Positions 16,828 to 25,954 are shown, counted from the first letter of the stretch. The stretch: DNA of 64,000 nt from Lachnospiraceae bacterium (GCA_017439675.1 JAFSIQ010000010.1:163699-227698), one strand, 5' to 3'. Numbers and translations: made by a program. The notes: a model not told the origin generated them from the letters alone.

Positions 16828-17817
16828 ATGCAAGGTTTTGGGCAGATGATTGATATTTTGAAGAAGAATCCAAAAACAATCGTGTTGACAGAGGGTACAG
16901 ATTCAAGAGTGTTAGAAGCATCTTCGCGTTTGCTTGCTAGTAATTTCTTACATCCGATTTTAATTGGTGATCCAGATAAGATTTATGAAGCAGCAGAAGA
17001 GTGTGGTTTTAATATTAGAGGTTCAGAAATCGTTAATCCAGCTACTTATGAGAAGATGGATGAGATGGTAGAGTTGTTTTGTGAAATTCGAAAGAACAAA
17101 GGCGTTACACCAGAACAGGCAAAAGAATATTTGTTGCAGAACAATTACTTTGGAACAATGTTGGTGAAGATGGGATATGCGGATTCATTGCTTGGCGGAG
17201 CTACCTATTCTACCGCTGATACGGTAAGACCTGCGTTACAGTTGATTAAGACAAAGCCTGGTAATTCTATCGTATCATCTTGCTTCATTTTAGTTCGTCC
17301 ATCAGCAACTGGTGGTAATGAGGTGTTGGCAATGGGTGATTGTGGTATCGTGATTAAACCTTCTGAGGATGAGTTGGTTGAGATTGCAGAGGAGACAATG
17401 CGTTGTGCTAGAATATTTGGTGTGGATCCAAGAGTGGCATTTCTAAGCTATTCTACAGATGGTTCCGGTTCTGGTGAAGATGTAGATAGAATGCGTAATG
17501 CAGCGATGAAGACAAAGAAGCGTAATCCGGATGTACCAATTGGTGGTGAACTACAGTTTGATGCTGCCGTATCGCCTAAGGTATCTAAGAAGAAATGCCC
17601 GGATTCAGAGATTGCTGGTGCAGCGAATACATTTATCTTCCCAGACATCAATGCAGGTAACATTGGTTACAAGATTGCGCAGAGAATGGGTAATTTTGAA
17701 GCGTATGGTCCGATTCTTTTAGGATTGAATTCGCCAATCAATGATTTGTCCCGTGGTTGTACTGCGGCTGAAGTATATTCTATGGCGATTATTACAGCCG
17801 CATTAGCGAATCAGTAA
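16828..17817 (+). CDS. pta: Phosphate acetyltransferase
   Basis: About 329 residues, the length of the short Pta (EutD-type catalytic domain). It interconverts acetyl-CoA and acetyl phosphate in acetate formation and energy conservation. Family signatures include VLTEGTDSRVLEA, GYADSLLGGA, LVRPSATGGNEV..ADCG-like GDCG and the FPDINAGNIGYKIAQR segment near the C-terminus. I chose the ATG at 16828, seven bases after GGAGGG. Acetate kinase, its usual downstream partner, is not next to it: a terminator at 17851 and an oppositely oriented regulator follow. Confidence 0.95.
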   Translation: MQGFGQMIDILKKNPKTIVLTEGTDSRVLEASSRLLASNFLHPILIGDPDKIYEAAEECGFNIRGSEIVNPATYEKMDEMVELFCEIRKNKGVTPEQAKEYLLQNNYFGTMLVKMGYADSLLGGATYSTADTVRPALQLIKTKPGNSIVSSCFILVRPSATGGNEVLAMGDCGIVIKPSEDELVEIAEETMRCARIFGVDPRVAFLSYSTDGSGSGEDVDRMRNAAMKTKKRNPDVPIGGELQFDAAVSPKVSKKKCPDSEIAGAANTFIFPDINAGNIGYKIAQRMGNFEAYGPILLGLNSPINDLSRGCTAAEVYSMAIITAALANQ

Positions 17818-17850
17818 AGATTAGATAGAACTAGAGTATAGTCTAGCAAC

Positions 17851-17884
17851 GAAAAAGAACCTTGCAAAAGCAGGGTTCTTTTTC
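17851..17884 (+). terminator. Rho-independent terminator after pta
   Basis: GAAAAAGAACC pairs with GGTTCTTTTTC, extended by TGC/GCA, around an AAAA loop. The T-rich right arm and A-rich left arm suggest it can work in both directions, also serving the convergent DtxR gene. Confidence 0.85.
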
Positions 17885-17955
17885 AGTGTGATTATATCTT
17901 GCGATAAATGGCAGTGCCATTACGAGATTAGCTTGTTCTTTGAGAATCAGATTGC

Positions 17956-18321
17956 TTAATTTTTAGAAATAAATTCTTTGATTGCCTCAAAGCTCTCTTT
18001 GCTGATGGCGTGTTCCATTTTACAGGCATCTTCGGAGGCGATTTTCTCATCTACACCGAGACTAGTCAACCAAGAAGTAAATACCTCATGTCTTTCATAT
18101 ATCATTTCAGCGATTTCTTTGCCGGTTTTTGTGAGAGTAATATAGCCTGCATCCGACACTTCAATGTGCTCTTTCTCTCTAAGATTCTTCATTGCGATGC
18201 TGACACTTGATTTCTTATATCCTAATTCCGTTGCTATATCTACAGAGCGAACTACCGGTAATGTTTTACTTAATATTAATATGGTTTCCAAATAGTTTTC
18301 TGCTGATTCGTTCATTCCCAT
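17956..18321 (-). CDS. DtxR/MntR family metal-dependent transcriptional regulator
   Basis: 121 residues. An N-terminal winged helix-turn-helix (NESAENYLETILILS...VRSVDIATELGYKKSSVSIAMKNLREK) is followed by the metal-binding dimerisation helices (ERHEVFTSWLTSLGV, then EDACKMEHAIS). There is no SH3-like C-terminal domain, as in MntR-type proteins. I chose the ATG at 18319-18321, preceded by GGAGG on the minus strand. It is divergent from a Fur-like gene whose promoter carries a DtxR-box-like sequence also found before feoA, so I infer iron control, though manganese is possible. Confidence 0.88.
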   Translation of the reverse strand: MGMNESAENYLETILILSKTLPVVRSVDIATELGYKKSSVSIAMKNLREKEHIEVSDAGYITLTKTGKEIAEMIYERHEVFTSWLTSLGVDEKIASEDACKMEHAISKESFEAIKEFISKN

Positions 18322-18450
18322 GACTTTCCTCCAATATATGATGGCTTGTATGACCCATATATGATGCAACTTAATGCAGTGTAATATAGGGTTCTTCTCT
18401 AGTATAGCACAAGCATGCCTGTTTTTAAAGATATAAAATGAAAAATGTTA

Positions 18451-18483
18451 TTGACAACTAATGAAGGTTAGAATAAACTAACT
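18451..18483 (+). promoter_or_regulatory. Promoter with DtxR-box-like operator before the Fur-like gene
   Basis: TTGACA at 18451-18456 is 17 bases from TAAACT at 18474-18479. The operator candidate AGGTTAGAATAAACTAACT (18465-18483) is an imperfect palindrome (GTTAG / CTAAC) that covers the spacer and minus-10 hexamer. It matches 15 of 19 positions with 50701-50719 before feoA. Repression by a DtxR-type protein is inferred. Confidence 0.55.
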
Positions 18484-18530
18484 GTAGTAAAAAGGATAAA
18501 TCGTTTTGTATATAATAGGAGGTTGAAATA

Positions 18531-18998
18531 TTGAAAGTATTTGATGAAAATGTACAGCAGGAAACACAATTTGAAACCACTCAAATGCAGAAGGATATGC
18601 TTATTGAAAAGCTAAGGAAGCAGGGATGTCGCATCACGAAGCAGAGATTGGTGTTGTTGGATATTATTTTAAGCGAAGAGTGTTCTTGCTGTAAAGAGAT
18701 ATATTATAAAGCTTCGAAACAGGATTCTCGCATTGGCTCAGCAACAGTGTATCGTATGATCAATACGTTAGAAGAGATTGGAGCGATTAACCGTAAGAAT
18801 ATGTATAAAGTTGCTTGTAGTGACAAGTGCATGATGCAAAATGCATGTAGCATTGCCTTAGATGATGGAGTTATTGTGGAATTGTCTGCAAAGGAGTGGC
18901 ATAAGGTGATTCGTTCTGGGCTTATTGCTTGTGGTTATGTGGATGATCAGAAGATTTGTAATTTGGTGGTAAAGCCGTGTGAATGTTTGTGTTCTTGA
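18531..18998 (+). CDS. Atypical Fur family regulator, cysteine-rich
   Basis: 155 residues. The N-terminal winged helix region (KLRKQGCRITKQRLVLLDIIL, then GSATVYRMINTLEEIGAI) is clearly Fur-like. The C-terminal half lacks the histidine cluster that binds the regulatory metal in Fur, Zur and PerR. Instead it has many cysteines: a SCC triplet near residue 45, then CSDKC, C, and the tail CECLCS. The start is TTG at 18531, eight bases after AGGAGG. It may sense metal or thiol state through cysteines, which is inference. Its promoter carries the putative iron operator. Confidence 0.75.
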   Translation: MKVFDENVQQETQFETTQMQKDMLIEKLRKQGCRITKQRLVLLDIILSEECSCCKEIYYKASKQDSRIGSATVYRMINTLEEIGAINRKNMYKVACSDKCMMQNACSIALDDGVIVELSAKEWHKVIRSGLIACGYVDDQKICNLVVKPCECLCS

Positions 18999-19058
18999 TG
19001 CATAGGGATAGATATGTATCCTATTAAGCAAGAGAAACCCAATTAATATATGAAAGAG

Positions 19059-19106
19059 AATGCAAGTGTGATTACTTTGTGAAAATACAAGAAAAACACT
19101 TGCATT
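19059..19106 (+). terminator. Possible terminator of the Fur-like gene
   Basis: AATGCAAGTGT (19059-19069) and its exact complement (19096-19106) flank a 26-nt loop and are followed by TTTTA. The right arm overlaps the minus-35 of the marR promoter, so pairing could also affect that promoter. The long loop makes it weaker than others here. Confidence 0.5.
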
Positions 19107-19145
19107 TTTATATGGATAGAGATAGAATGTTCGTTGCCGAACATT
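19100..19145 (+). promoter_or_regulatory. marR promoter with overlapping palindromic operator
   Basis: TTGCAT at 19100-19105 and TAGAAT at 19123-19128 are 17 bases apart. The palindrome AATGTTCGTTGCCGAACATT (19126-19145) has perfect 8-bp arms, overlaps the minus-10 hexamer and the start point, and ends 19 bases before the marR start. This is the classical place for MarR autorepression. Confidence 0.7.
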
Positions 19146-19164
19146 TAGGAAAGGAGTTACATAC

Positions 19165-19641
19165 ATGATAGATAAAGTATGCGACATGGAACAGACTACT
19201 TGTTCTTGTAGCGAAGTGAAACAGGTTGGCTTTCAGCTGAAAGTCTTAGACTTGATGTTCCGACGGAATATGGAAGCGCATTTTCGCAAAAGTGGATTTG
19301 AGGGATTGTCAGTGATTAATGTTTGGATTATTGAATATTTGTCGCACAATGATAATAGGAATATATTTCAGAAAGATATTGAAAAACGTTTTAATATCGG
19401 AAAATCTTCCATTGCAGGAACATTGAAGGGTATGGAGGAAAAAGGACTGGTTGTGAGACAATCGGTGGAAGAAGATGCCAGATTGAAAAGGGTGTGCTTG
19501 ACCGACAAAGGACGAGAATACGCCTGTAAGATGGAACAGGGAAAGCGAGATATGGAGCAAAAGGTGAGTGCGGGAATCTCGGAAGAAGATATGAATCATT
19601 TTTTTGATGTTATTAAAAAAATGCAAGAGAATTTGAAATAA
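19165..19641 (+). CDS. MarR family transcriptional regulator of the ABC exporter operon
   Basis: 158 residues with a MarR winged helix: FQKDIEKRFNIGKSSIAGTLKGMEEKGLV (helix-turn-helix) and VEEDARLKRVCLTDKG (wing with the conserved D-R region). A short cysteine-containing N-terminus (CDMEQTTCSC) is unusual and could be redox-sensitive. It is the first gene of an operon with two ABC exporter genes starting 12 bases downstream. A palindrome over its promoter is the probable operator. The inducer is likely a compound exported by the transporter, by analogy with other marR-ABC operons. Confidence 0.9.
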   Translation: MIDKVCDMEQTTCSCSEVKQVGFQLKVLDLMFRRNMEAHFRKSGFEGLSVINVWIIEYLSHNDNRNIFQKDIEKRFNIGKSSIAGTLKGMEEKGLVVRQSVEEDARLKRVCLTDKGREYACKMEQGKRDMEQKVSAGISEEDMNHFFDVIKKMQENLK

Positions 19642-19653
19642 AGGAGTGACAGC

Positions 19654-21402
19654 ATGTTAAAGACATTAGGAAAACAATTGTATGGATTCCGCAAGGATTC
19701 TATATTAACTCCATGCTTTATGATATTAGAGGTTGCAATGGAAATGATAATTCCATTAATGATGGCTTCTATTATTGATGACGGCGTGGAAGCAGGTAAT
19801 ATTAACCACATTTATCAAATGGGTATTTATATGGTGATTGCGGCGGGAATCGGTTTGTTTGCAGGTCTTATGGGTGGTAAATATGGCTCTAGAGCGTCAG
19901 CAGGTTTAGCGAGAAATCTTCGTCGTGCCATGTATGACAATATCCAGACCTTTTCTTTTGCGAATATTGATAAATTCTCAACCGCAGGTCTTGTAACCCG
20001 AATGACCACCGATGTAACCAATATTCAGAATGCATACCAGATGATTCTTCGTATGTGCATTCGTTCTTTGATTAGCTTTGTGGTTGCGATGTGTATGGCG
20101 TTTTTTATTAGTCCAAGACTTGCAACGGTGTATCTTGGAGCGGTTATTTTCCTTGCTTGCATTTTGATTATCATGATTCCAAAAGCAATGAAGTATTTTA
20201 CACAAGTTTTTCCAAAGTATGATAATTTAAATGAAAGTGTACAGGAAAATGTATCAGCAATCCGCGTTGTGAAAGCATTTGTAAGAGAAGATTATGAGAG
20301 AGAACGGTTTTCTAAGGCAAGTAATGCTTTGTATGGTATGTTTGTGAAAGCTGAATCCATTGTGGCGTTAAATGGTCCAATTATGCAGACAACCGTGTAT
20401 TCCTGCATTTTGTTAATATCATGGATTGGTGCGAAGATGGTAGTGAATTCTGAACTTGCCACTGGTGAGCTTATGAGTTTATTTACATACTGTATGAATA
20501 TTCTGATGAGCTTAATGATGTTATCTATGGTGTTTGTTATGATTACCATGAGTATGGCAAGTGCAAAGCGTATTGCGGAAGTGTTAAATGAAAAGAGTAG
20601 CTTAACAAATCCAGAGAATCCAGTGATGGAAGTAAAGGATGGTAGCATTTCTTTTGAACATGTGAAATTCAATTATCATGAAACAGCAGAAGAACCAGTG
20701 CTTAAGGATATCACTCTTGATATTCATGCTGGTGAGACCATTGGTATTATTGGTGGAACCGGTAGTTCCAAAACAACCTTTGCTAATATGATTAGTCGTA
20801 TTTATGATGTGTCGGAAGGAAGTGTGAAGGTTGGAGGAGTGGATGTCCGTGACTATGATATGGAAACTCTCCGTAACCAGGTGGCAGTTGTACTACAGAA
20901 GAATGTGTTGTTTTCTGGTACAATTTTGGAAAATCTTCGCTGGGGCGATATGAATGCCACAGAGGAAGAGTGTATTCATGCTTGTGAACTTGCATGTGCA
21001 GATGAATTTATTCGAAGTTTTCCTGATGGGTATAATACATATATAGAACAGGGTGGAACCAATGTATCAGGAGGACAGAAACAGCGTATCTGTATTGCAA
21101 GAGCACTGCTTAAGAAACCAAAGATTTTAATTTTAGACGATTCTACCAGTGCGGTGGACACTGCAACCGATGCAAGAATCCGTAAAGCTTTTAAGGAAGA
21201 GATTCCAAATACAACAAAGATTATTATTGCCCAGAGAATTTCCAGTGTAGAGCAGGCCGACCGAATTATTGTAATGGAAGACGGAGCTATCGATGGTTTT
21301 GGAACCCATGAGGAATTATTAGCAAACAATGAGATATATAGAGATATTTACGAGTCACAGACTAGTGGTAGTGGTGACTTCGATGAAGGAGGTGACAACT
21401 AA
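19654..21402 (+). CDS. Heterodimeric ABC exporter, subunit with degenerate ATP site
   Basis: 582 residues: six membrane helices (about 15-310) fused to a nucleotide-binding domain. Walker A is GGTGSSKTT (about 366-374) and the signature is VSGGQ (about 471-475). After Walker B aspartate 495 the catalytic glutamate is replaced by Asp496, and the switch histidine is Gln527. Such changes mark the non-hydrolytic site of heterodimeric exporters such as BmrCD or TM287/288. The partner is the next gene, joined by a TAATG overlap. Likely multidrug or lipid-like substrate export. Confidence 0.92.
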   Translation: MLKTLGKQLYGFRKDSILTPCFMILEVAMEMIIPLMMASIIDDGVEAGNINHIYQMGIYMVIAAGIGLFAGLMGGKYGSRASAGLARNLRRAMYDNIQTFSFANIDKFSTAGLVTRMTTDVTNIQNAYQMILRMCIRSLISFVVAMCMAFFISPRLATVYLGAVIFLACILIIMIPKAMKYFTQVFPKYDNLNESVQENVSAIRVVKAFVREDYERERFSKASNALYGMFVKAESIVALNGPIMQTTVYSCILLISWIGAKMVVNSELATGELMSLFTYCMNILMSLMMLSMVFVMITMSMASAKRIAEVLNEKSSLTNPENPVMEVKDGSISFEHVKFNYHETAEEPVLKDITLDIHAGETIGIIGGTGSSKTTFANMISRIYDVSEGSVKVGGVDVRDYDMETLRNQVAVVLQKNVLFSGTILENLRWGDMNATEEECIHACELACADEFIRSFPDGYNTYIEQGGTNVSGGQKQRICIARALLKKPKILILDDSTSAVDTATDARIRKAFKEEIPNTTKIIIAQRISSVEQADRIIVMEDGAIDGFGTHEELLANNEIYRDIYESQTSGSGDFDEGGDN

Positions 21403-23342
21403 TGGGACAGGACAATAGTAAAGTGACGCCAGCAAGACCGGCAAAGGGTCCAGGTGGAAGAGTGCCAAGAGGAATGAAACCAGCAGTTGAGAATCCGGGA
21501 AAGATATTGAAACGATTATTTGGCTATGTGATGAAATATTATAAGTTCCATGTCGTTGTGGTTGTCATTTGTATTTTCTTAAGCGTACTTTGTAATGCAC
21601 AGGGAACCATGTTCATGCAGAGTTTAATTGATGACCATATTACACCATTATTGGGTTCGAAAAATCCTGATTTTTCTGGACTTGCTGGTGCCATTGGAAG
21701 AGTGGCAGGATTTTATGCATTGGGAATTATTGCATCCTATCTGCATGCCAGATTAATGGTAAATGTAACTCAGGGAACGCTACGCAATATCCGTAATGAA
21801 ATGTTTGTGCATATGGAAGGGTTGCCAATCAAGTATTTTGATACCCATTCCCATGGTGACATTATGTCATTATACACGAATGATATTGATACATTACGAC
21901 AGGTGGTTTCCCAAAGTGCACCTCAGCTTTTAAACAGTGCGATTACAATTGTTACAGTACTGATTTGTATGATACGTTTGAGTGTACCACTTACTATTAC
22001 AACCTTACTTATGGTGGTGGTTATGATGTTTGTCACTGCGAAGGTTGGTAGTCAGTCTGGAAAGTATTTTATGCAACAACAAAAGGATATCGGTGCAGTC
22101 AATGGTTATATTGAGGAAATGATGTCTGGACAGAAGGTTGTTAAGGTATTCTGTCATGAAGAAGTGTGCAAGAAGGATTTTAACGAGTTAAATGACCAAC
22201 TGTTTGACAGTGCATATCAGGCGAATAAATTTGCTAATATGCTAGGGCCTATTAATGCGCAGCTTGGTAACATGAGTTATGTTGTCTGTGTCATTGTGGG
22301 TGGTCTTTTGGCAATCAATGGAATTGGTACATTAACCCTTGGTAAGCTTGCAAGTTTCTTAACATTTAATAAGAGCTTTAATATGCCAATTAATCAGATT
22401 AGTATGCAGTTTAATGCCATTATTATGGCACTTGCTGGTGCAGACCGTGTATTTAAATTGTTGGATGAAGAACCAGAGGTGGATGATGGTTATGTGAAGC
22501 TTGTGGTTGCTGAAGAGAAGAATGGTGAGTTAGTGGAAAGTGACAAAAAGTATACCGGTCATTGGGCATGGAAGCATGAACATCAGGCAGATGGCAGTGT
22601 GACATATGAGCCTTTACAGGGTGGTGTTGTGTTTGACAAGGTGGACTTTGGTTATAACGATGAGAAAATGGTATTACACGATATTGAGCTTTATGCAAAG
22701 CCAGGTCAGAAGATTGCATTTGTCGGTTCTACCGGTGCAGGTAAAACAACCATTACGAATTTGATTAACCGATTCTATGATATACAGGATGGTAAAATTC
22801 GTTACGATGGTATTAACGTGAATAAAATCAAGAAAGCGGACCTTCGTCAGTCTCTTGGTATTGTATTGCAGGATACACATTTATTCACAGCAACGGTAAG
22901 AGAGAACATCCGTTACGGCAATTTAGATGCTACTGATGAAGAGGTGGAGGCAGCGGCAAAGCTTGCCAATGCAGATAGCTTTATCAAACATTTACCACAG
23001 GGATATGATACGGTACTTACTGGAGATGGTGCTAACCTAAGTCAAGGGCAGAGACAGTTATTGGCGATTGCAAGAGCTGCTATTGCCAATCCACCAGCTT
23101 TGATTCTGGATGAGGCGACTTCTTCCATTGATACCCGTACAGAGCGCTTGGTACAGGATGGTATGGATAAGCTTATGAAGGGAAGAACCACATTTGTGAT
23201 AGCTCATCGTCTTTCGACAGTGCGCAACAGCGATTGTATCGTTGTATTAGAACATGGAAGAATCATTGAAAAAGGAACGCATGACGAATTGATTGAACAA
23301 AAAGGTAAGTATTACCAGTTGTATACGGGTAAGACGGCATAA
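21402..23342 (+). CDS. Heterodimeric ABC exporter, subunit with catalytic ATP site
   Basis: 646 residues with six membrane helices (about 35-340) and a nucleotide-binding domain. Walker A is VGSTGAGKTT (about 441-450), catalytic Glu571 follows the Walker B aspartate, and the switch is His602, so this subunit has a complete set. Its signature is LSQGQ rather than LSGGQ; that signature pairs with the partner's degenerate Walker site, as known for this exporter class. An insert of about 40 residues (VVAEEKNGELVESDKKYTGHW) precedes the nucleotide domain. A terminator follows at 23351. Confidence 0.92.
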   Translation: MGQDNSKVTPARPAKGPGGRVPRGMKPAVENPGKILKRLFGYVMKYYKFHVVVVVICIFLSVLCNAQGTMFMQSLIDDHITPLLGSKNPDFSGLAGAIGRVAGFYALGIIASYLHARLMVNVTQGTLRNIRNEMFVHMEGLPIKYFDTHSHGDIMSLYTNDIDTLRQVVSQSAPQLLNSAITIVTVLICMIRLSVPLTITTLLMVVVMMFVTAKVGSQSGKYFMQQQKDIGAVNGYIEEMMSGQKVVKVFCHEEVCKKDFNELNDQLFDSAYQANKFANMLGPINAQLGNMSYVVCVIVGGLLAINGIGTLTLGKLASFLTFNKSFNMPINQISMQFNAIIMALAGADRVFKLLDEEPEVDDGYVKLVVAEEKNGELVESDKKYTGHWAWKHEHQADGSVTYEPLQGGVVFDKVDFGYNDEKMVLHDIELYAKPGQKIAFVGSTGAGKTTITNLINRFYDIQDGKIRYDGINVNKIKKADLRQSLGIVLQDTHLFTATVRENIRYGNLDATDEEVEAAAKLANADSFIKHLPQGYDTVLTGDGANLSQGQRQLLAIARAAIANPPALILDEATSSIDTRTERLVQDGMDKLMKGRTTFVIAHRLSTVRNSDCIVVLEHGRIIEKGTHDELIEQKGKYYQLYTGKTA

Positions 23343-23350
23343 GTGAGATA

Positions 23351-23386
23351 AAGGCGATATCTAACATTGGTTGGATATCGCTTTTG
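23351..23386 (+). terminator. Rho-independent terminator after the ABC exporter operon
   Basis: GCGATATC (23354-23361) pairs with GATATCGC (23374-23381), followed by TTTT. Confidence 0.8.
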
Positions 23387-23473
23387 TGGTATAATAGGAA
23401 TGTTATCAAGAAAATTTTGGGTGAAAGGTAACGGAAGGAGAACTTATGTACAATAAATAGGGGAGGAACAACA

Positions 23474-24007
23474 ATGAAAGAGACAATGAAAACAATGCTA
23501 CAGGAGACAATCAAGACATGGGTTGCGGAGGATATTTATGCAATTTCTATGTGGTTACAGTATGACAATTATAATCCATGTAAACCAGTGGTGATTGTAG
23601 GTTACAATACAGAAGAACAGTACCAGAAAAGTTTAAGTGAGACAGATGAGAGGGAGGCTAGATGGAATTTTGCTTTTTGGTTACAAAATGAGGAGATGTG
23701 TTTTGGTGTAGATGAGACGGCAAAGGCTGTGCGTCAGTGGATTATCTCCAATGGTTATTCTGTGTTTGAGGATGATGACGACGTGGAGGATGTACAGTGT
23801 GAAGCAATGGAACGCTTTATTGAGAATACCTTGATAGAAATCGTAAAAGAGATTCATCAAGAAAAGATTTTGACGAAGCAGTTTGGGAAGGAATTGCCAA
23901 TTATTATTCATGAACTCGAGTATTATGACAAAATTGCCGAGAACAATATAGAAGCAAATGGTGATATTTTAGATGAGGAGTTTGTGAATTACTGTATCGA
24001 GGGATAA
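23474..24007 (+). CDS. Acidic protein of unknown function
   Basis: 177 residues, strongly acidic, with no signal peptide or membrane segment. I do not recognise it with certainty. The central part (VVIVGYNTEEQY then EARWNFAFWLQNE) recalls small DUF4303-like or SMI1-like proteins, some of which act as immunity proteins, but that is a loose resemblance. A run of aspartates (EDDDDVED) sits near residue 97. The ATG follows GGGAGGAAC. It may be co-transcribed with the DUF3137 gene 78 bases downstream. Confidence 0.6.
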   Translation: MKETMKTMLQETIKTWVAEDIYAISMWLQYDNYNPCKPVVIVGYNTEEQYQKSLSETDEREARWNFAFWLQNEEMCFGVDETAKAVRQWIISNGYSVFEDDDDVEDVQCEAMERFIENTLIEIVKEIHQEKILTKQFGKELPIIIHELEYYDKIAENNIEANGDILDEEFVNYCIEG

Positions 24008-24085
24008 AGTGATGGATGAATTGAGAGTTTCTTTTGTGGTTAATTAGTATAAAATATTATTACGAAAAATTAGTGAGGATTAAAC

Positions 24086-25000
24086 ATGATTTACGAAGCA
24101 ATTAGTAAAATGAATAGTTTACACGAGAAAAGCAGAAGATATCATTTACTATCGCAACTCTCTATTGGTGTAGGTGTAGTTAGTTTTTTGTTTGGCGTGT
24201 GTACGATGCCATCATTATTTGTGATTTTTATTGGAGTAGCGGTAGTGTGTGGTTTGGTTAGTATTATTTTCTTTGCTCCAGAAGCAAAAAGAGCAATGAA
24301 TGCAGTGAGAGCGGAATACAAGGATACGTTTATTCCAGGAATATTGAATGAAAACTTTGATAGTGCAAAGTTTGAATATTGGGGTGGCTTGACAGAGATG
24401 GAAGTTATGCAAACGAGTTTGTATAAGTTAGGAAATCGATTGGAATCAGAGGATTTGTTGACTGGTGAATACAAAGGAGTTTCCTTTAAACAAGCAGATG
24501 TGCATATATGGAATCATGTAGAGAGAGAAAAAGATAGTGAAGATATTGAATATTTTGATGGAAGAATCATTATGTTTGATACCAAATCCGATTATAGCAG
24601 CTCTGTTCGTGTAATTAGTAAGCCGAGAACTTTGGCAAAAGGAGATTATCGACTTGGCTTTGATGAGGAGCATAGAGTTGAAATGGAAAGTATGGAATTC
24701 AACGATGCATTTAAGGTTTATGCAAGAACAGGGCATGATGCATTTTACATACTGACCCCAGAGGTCATAGAACGCATGATGAAAATTTGGAAAAAATATG
24801 GAAGAAATGAAAAGAATCAATATCGAGATATGAGTTTTCATTTAAGGGATAACAAATTTTATTTTGCGATAGAGAATGGAGGTAGCACCTTTGAACCAGG
24901 TAAATTTCCAATTTCTTATCCGGATGAAAAGGCTAAGTTAGAAAAGGATATTGAGATTATTGTGGAATTAATTGAATGCTTTGCATTTATAGACAAATAA
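24086..25000 (+). CDS. DUF3137 domain membrane protein
   Basis: 304 residues. Two hydrophobic segments near the N-terminus (about 25-50 and 51-70) precede a soluble domain. The segment YKGVSFKQADVHIWNH fits DUF3137, a family of uncharacterised membrane proteins in Firmicutes and mollicutes. No catalytic residues are evident. The protein is probably anchored in the cytoplasmic membrane with the large domain inside. It sits 31 bases before an S1-domain gene in the same direction. Confidence 0.7.
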   Translation: MIYEAISKMNSLHEKSRRYHLLSQLSIGVGVVSFLFGVCTMPSLFVIFIGVAVVCGLVSIIFFAPEAKRAMNAVRAEYKDTFIPGILNENFDSAKFEYWGGLTEMEVMQTSLYKLGNRLESEDLLTGEYKGVSFKQADVHIWNHVEREKDSEDIEYFDGRIIMFDTKSDYSSSVRVISKPRTLAKGDYRLGFDEEHRVEMESMEFNDAFKVYARTGHDAFYILTPEVIERMMKIWKKYGRNEKNQYRDMSFHLRDNKFYFAIENGGSTFEPGKFPISYPDEKAKLEKDIEIIVELIECFAFIDK

Positions 25001-25031
25001 AGAGGTTGATTGTGAAAGGAGTTTTTGATTA

Positions 25032-25940
25032 ATGGAGACAATGGCAGATTTTGAAAAGGAGTTAACAAACTCATTTCGTGTGATTAAAACAGGAGAACGT
25101 GTGAAAGGAATGATTGTGGATATCAATGATGAGGTGGTAACCCTAGATTTGGGTTATTATGCACCGGGTGTAATACCTTTGACTGAGCTTTCTGATGATC
25201 CGGATTTTTCGGCTATGCGAGATTTGAAAATAGGAGAGGATATTGAAGCAATTGTGATTCAGACAGACGACGGAAAGGGAAATGTGGAATTATCCTTAAA
25301 GGAAGCAAATGAGATTACTGCATGGGAGAAGTTAAGAGTAATGCAGGAAGAAGAAACCGTTGTTACCGTTCGGGTGAAGGAATCTGTGAATGGTGGTGTC
25401 ATTGGCTACGTCGAGGGAATGCGTGCATTTATTCCAGCATCACAATTGGCATTGACCTTTGTAGAAAATACAGAGGATTATATTGGTCAAGATGTAGATG
25501 TCAAGGTTATTACGGCAGACGAGGATGCTAAGAAATTGGTTCTCTCTGCAAAAGCGGTGTTAAAGGAGAGAGAAGCTGAACATGATAGAGCCAAGATGGC
25601 AATGATTGTACCAGGTTCTATTTTCGAAGGAACCGTGGAATCGCTTATGCCATATGGTGCATTTGTTGTTATGGATAATGGGTTAACTGGACTTGTTCAC
25701 ATTTCTAAGATTTGCATGAAACGAATCAGCAAACCGTCTGAGGTACTAAAGGTTGGACAGAAGGTAAAGGTTAAGGTATTAGAAGTTAGGGATGGTAAGA
25801 TTAGCTTGAGTATTCGGGATGTGGAAACCAACACCTCGGATATTGTGATGGATGAAATAGAAACCTTTGACTATGAATGTGAAGAGGTTCCAAACAATCC
25901 TTTTGGGGCGTTGTTGGCTGGAATTAAGATTGAGGAATAA
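25032..25940 (+). CDS. S1 RNA-binding domain protein (RpsA-like)
   Basis: 302 residues with three S1-type OB folds: about 18-90 (VKGMIVDINDEVVTLDLGY), 105-172 (VVTVRVKESVNGGVIGYVEGMRAFIPASQL) and 190-260 (IFEGTVESLMPYGAFVVMDNGLTGLVHIS). It resembles the short ribosomal protein S1 homologues of low-GC Gram-positives, which bind RNA but are not always ribosomal. The third domain is the most canonical. The ATG at 25032 follows AAAGGAG by ten bases. A terminator lies at 25955. Confidence 0.85.
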   Translation: METMADFEKELTNSFRVIKTGERVKGMIVDINDEVVTLDLGYYAPGVIPLTELSDDPDFSAMRDLKIGEDIEAIVIQTDDGKGNVELSLKEANEITAWEKLRVMQEEETVVTVRVKESVNGGVIGYVEGMRAFIPASQLALTFVENTEDYIGQDVDVKVITADEDAKKLVLSAKAVLKEREAEHDRAKMAMIVPGSIFEGTVESLMPYGAFVVMDNGLTGLVHISKICMKRISKPSEVLKVGQKVKVKVLEVRDGKISLSIRDVETNTSDIVMDEIETFDYECEEVPNNPFGALLAGIKIEE

Positions 25941-25954
25941 TGAGTAGAGTTGAT

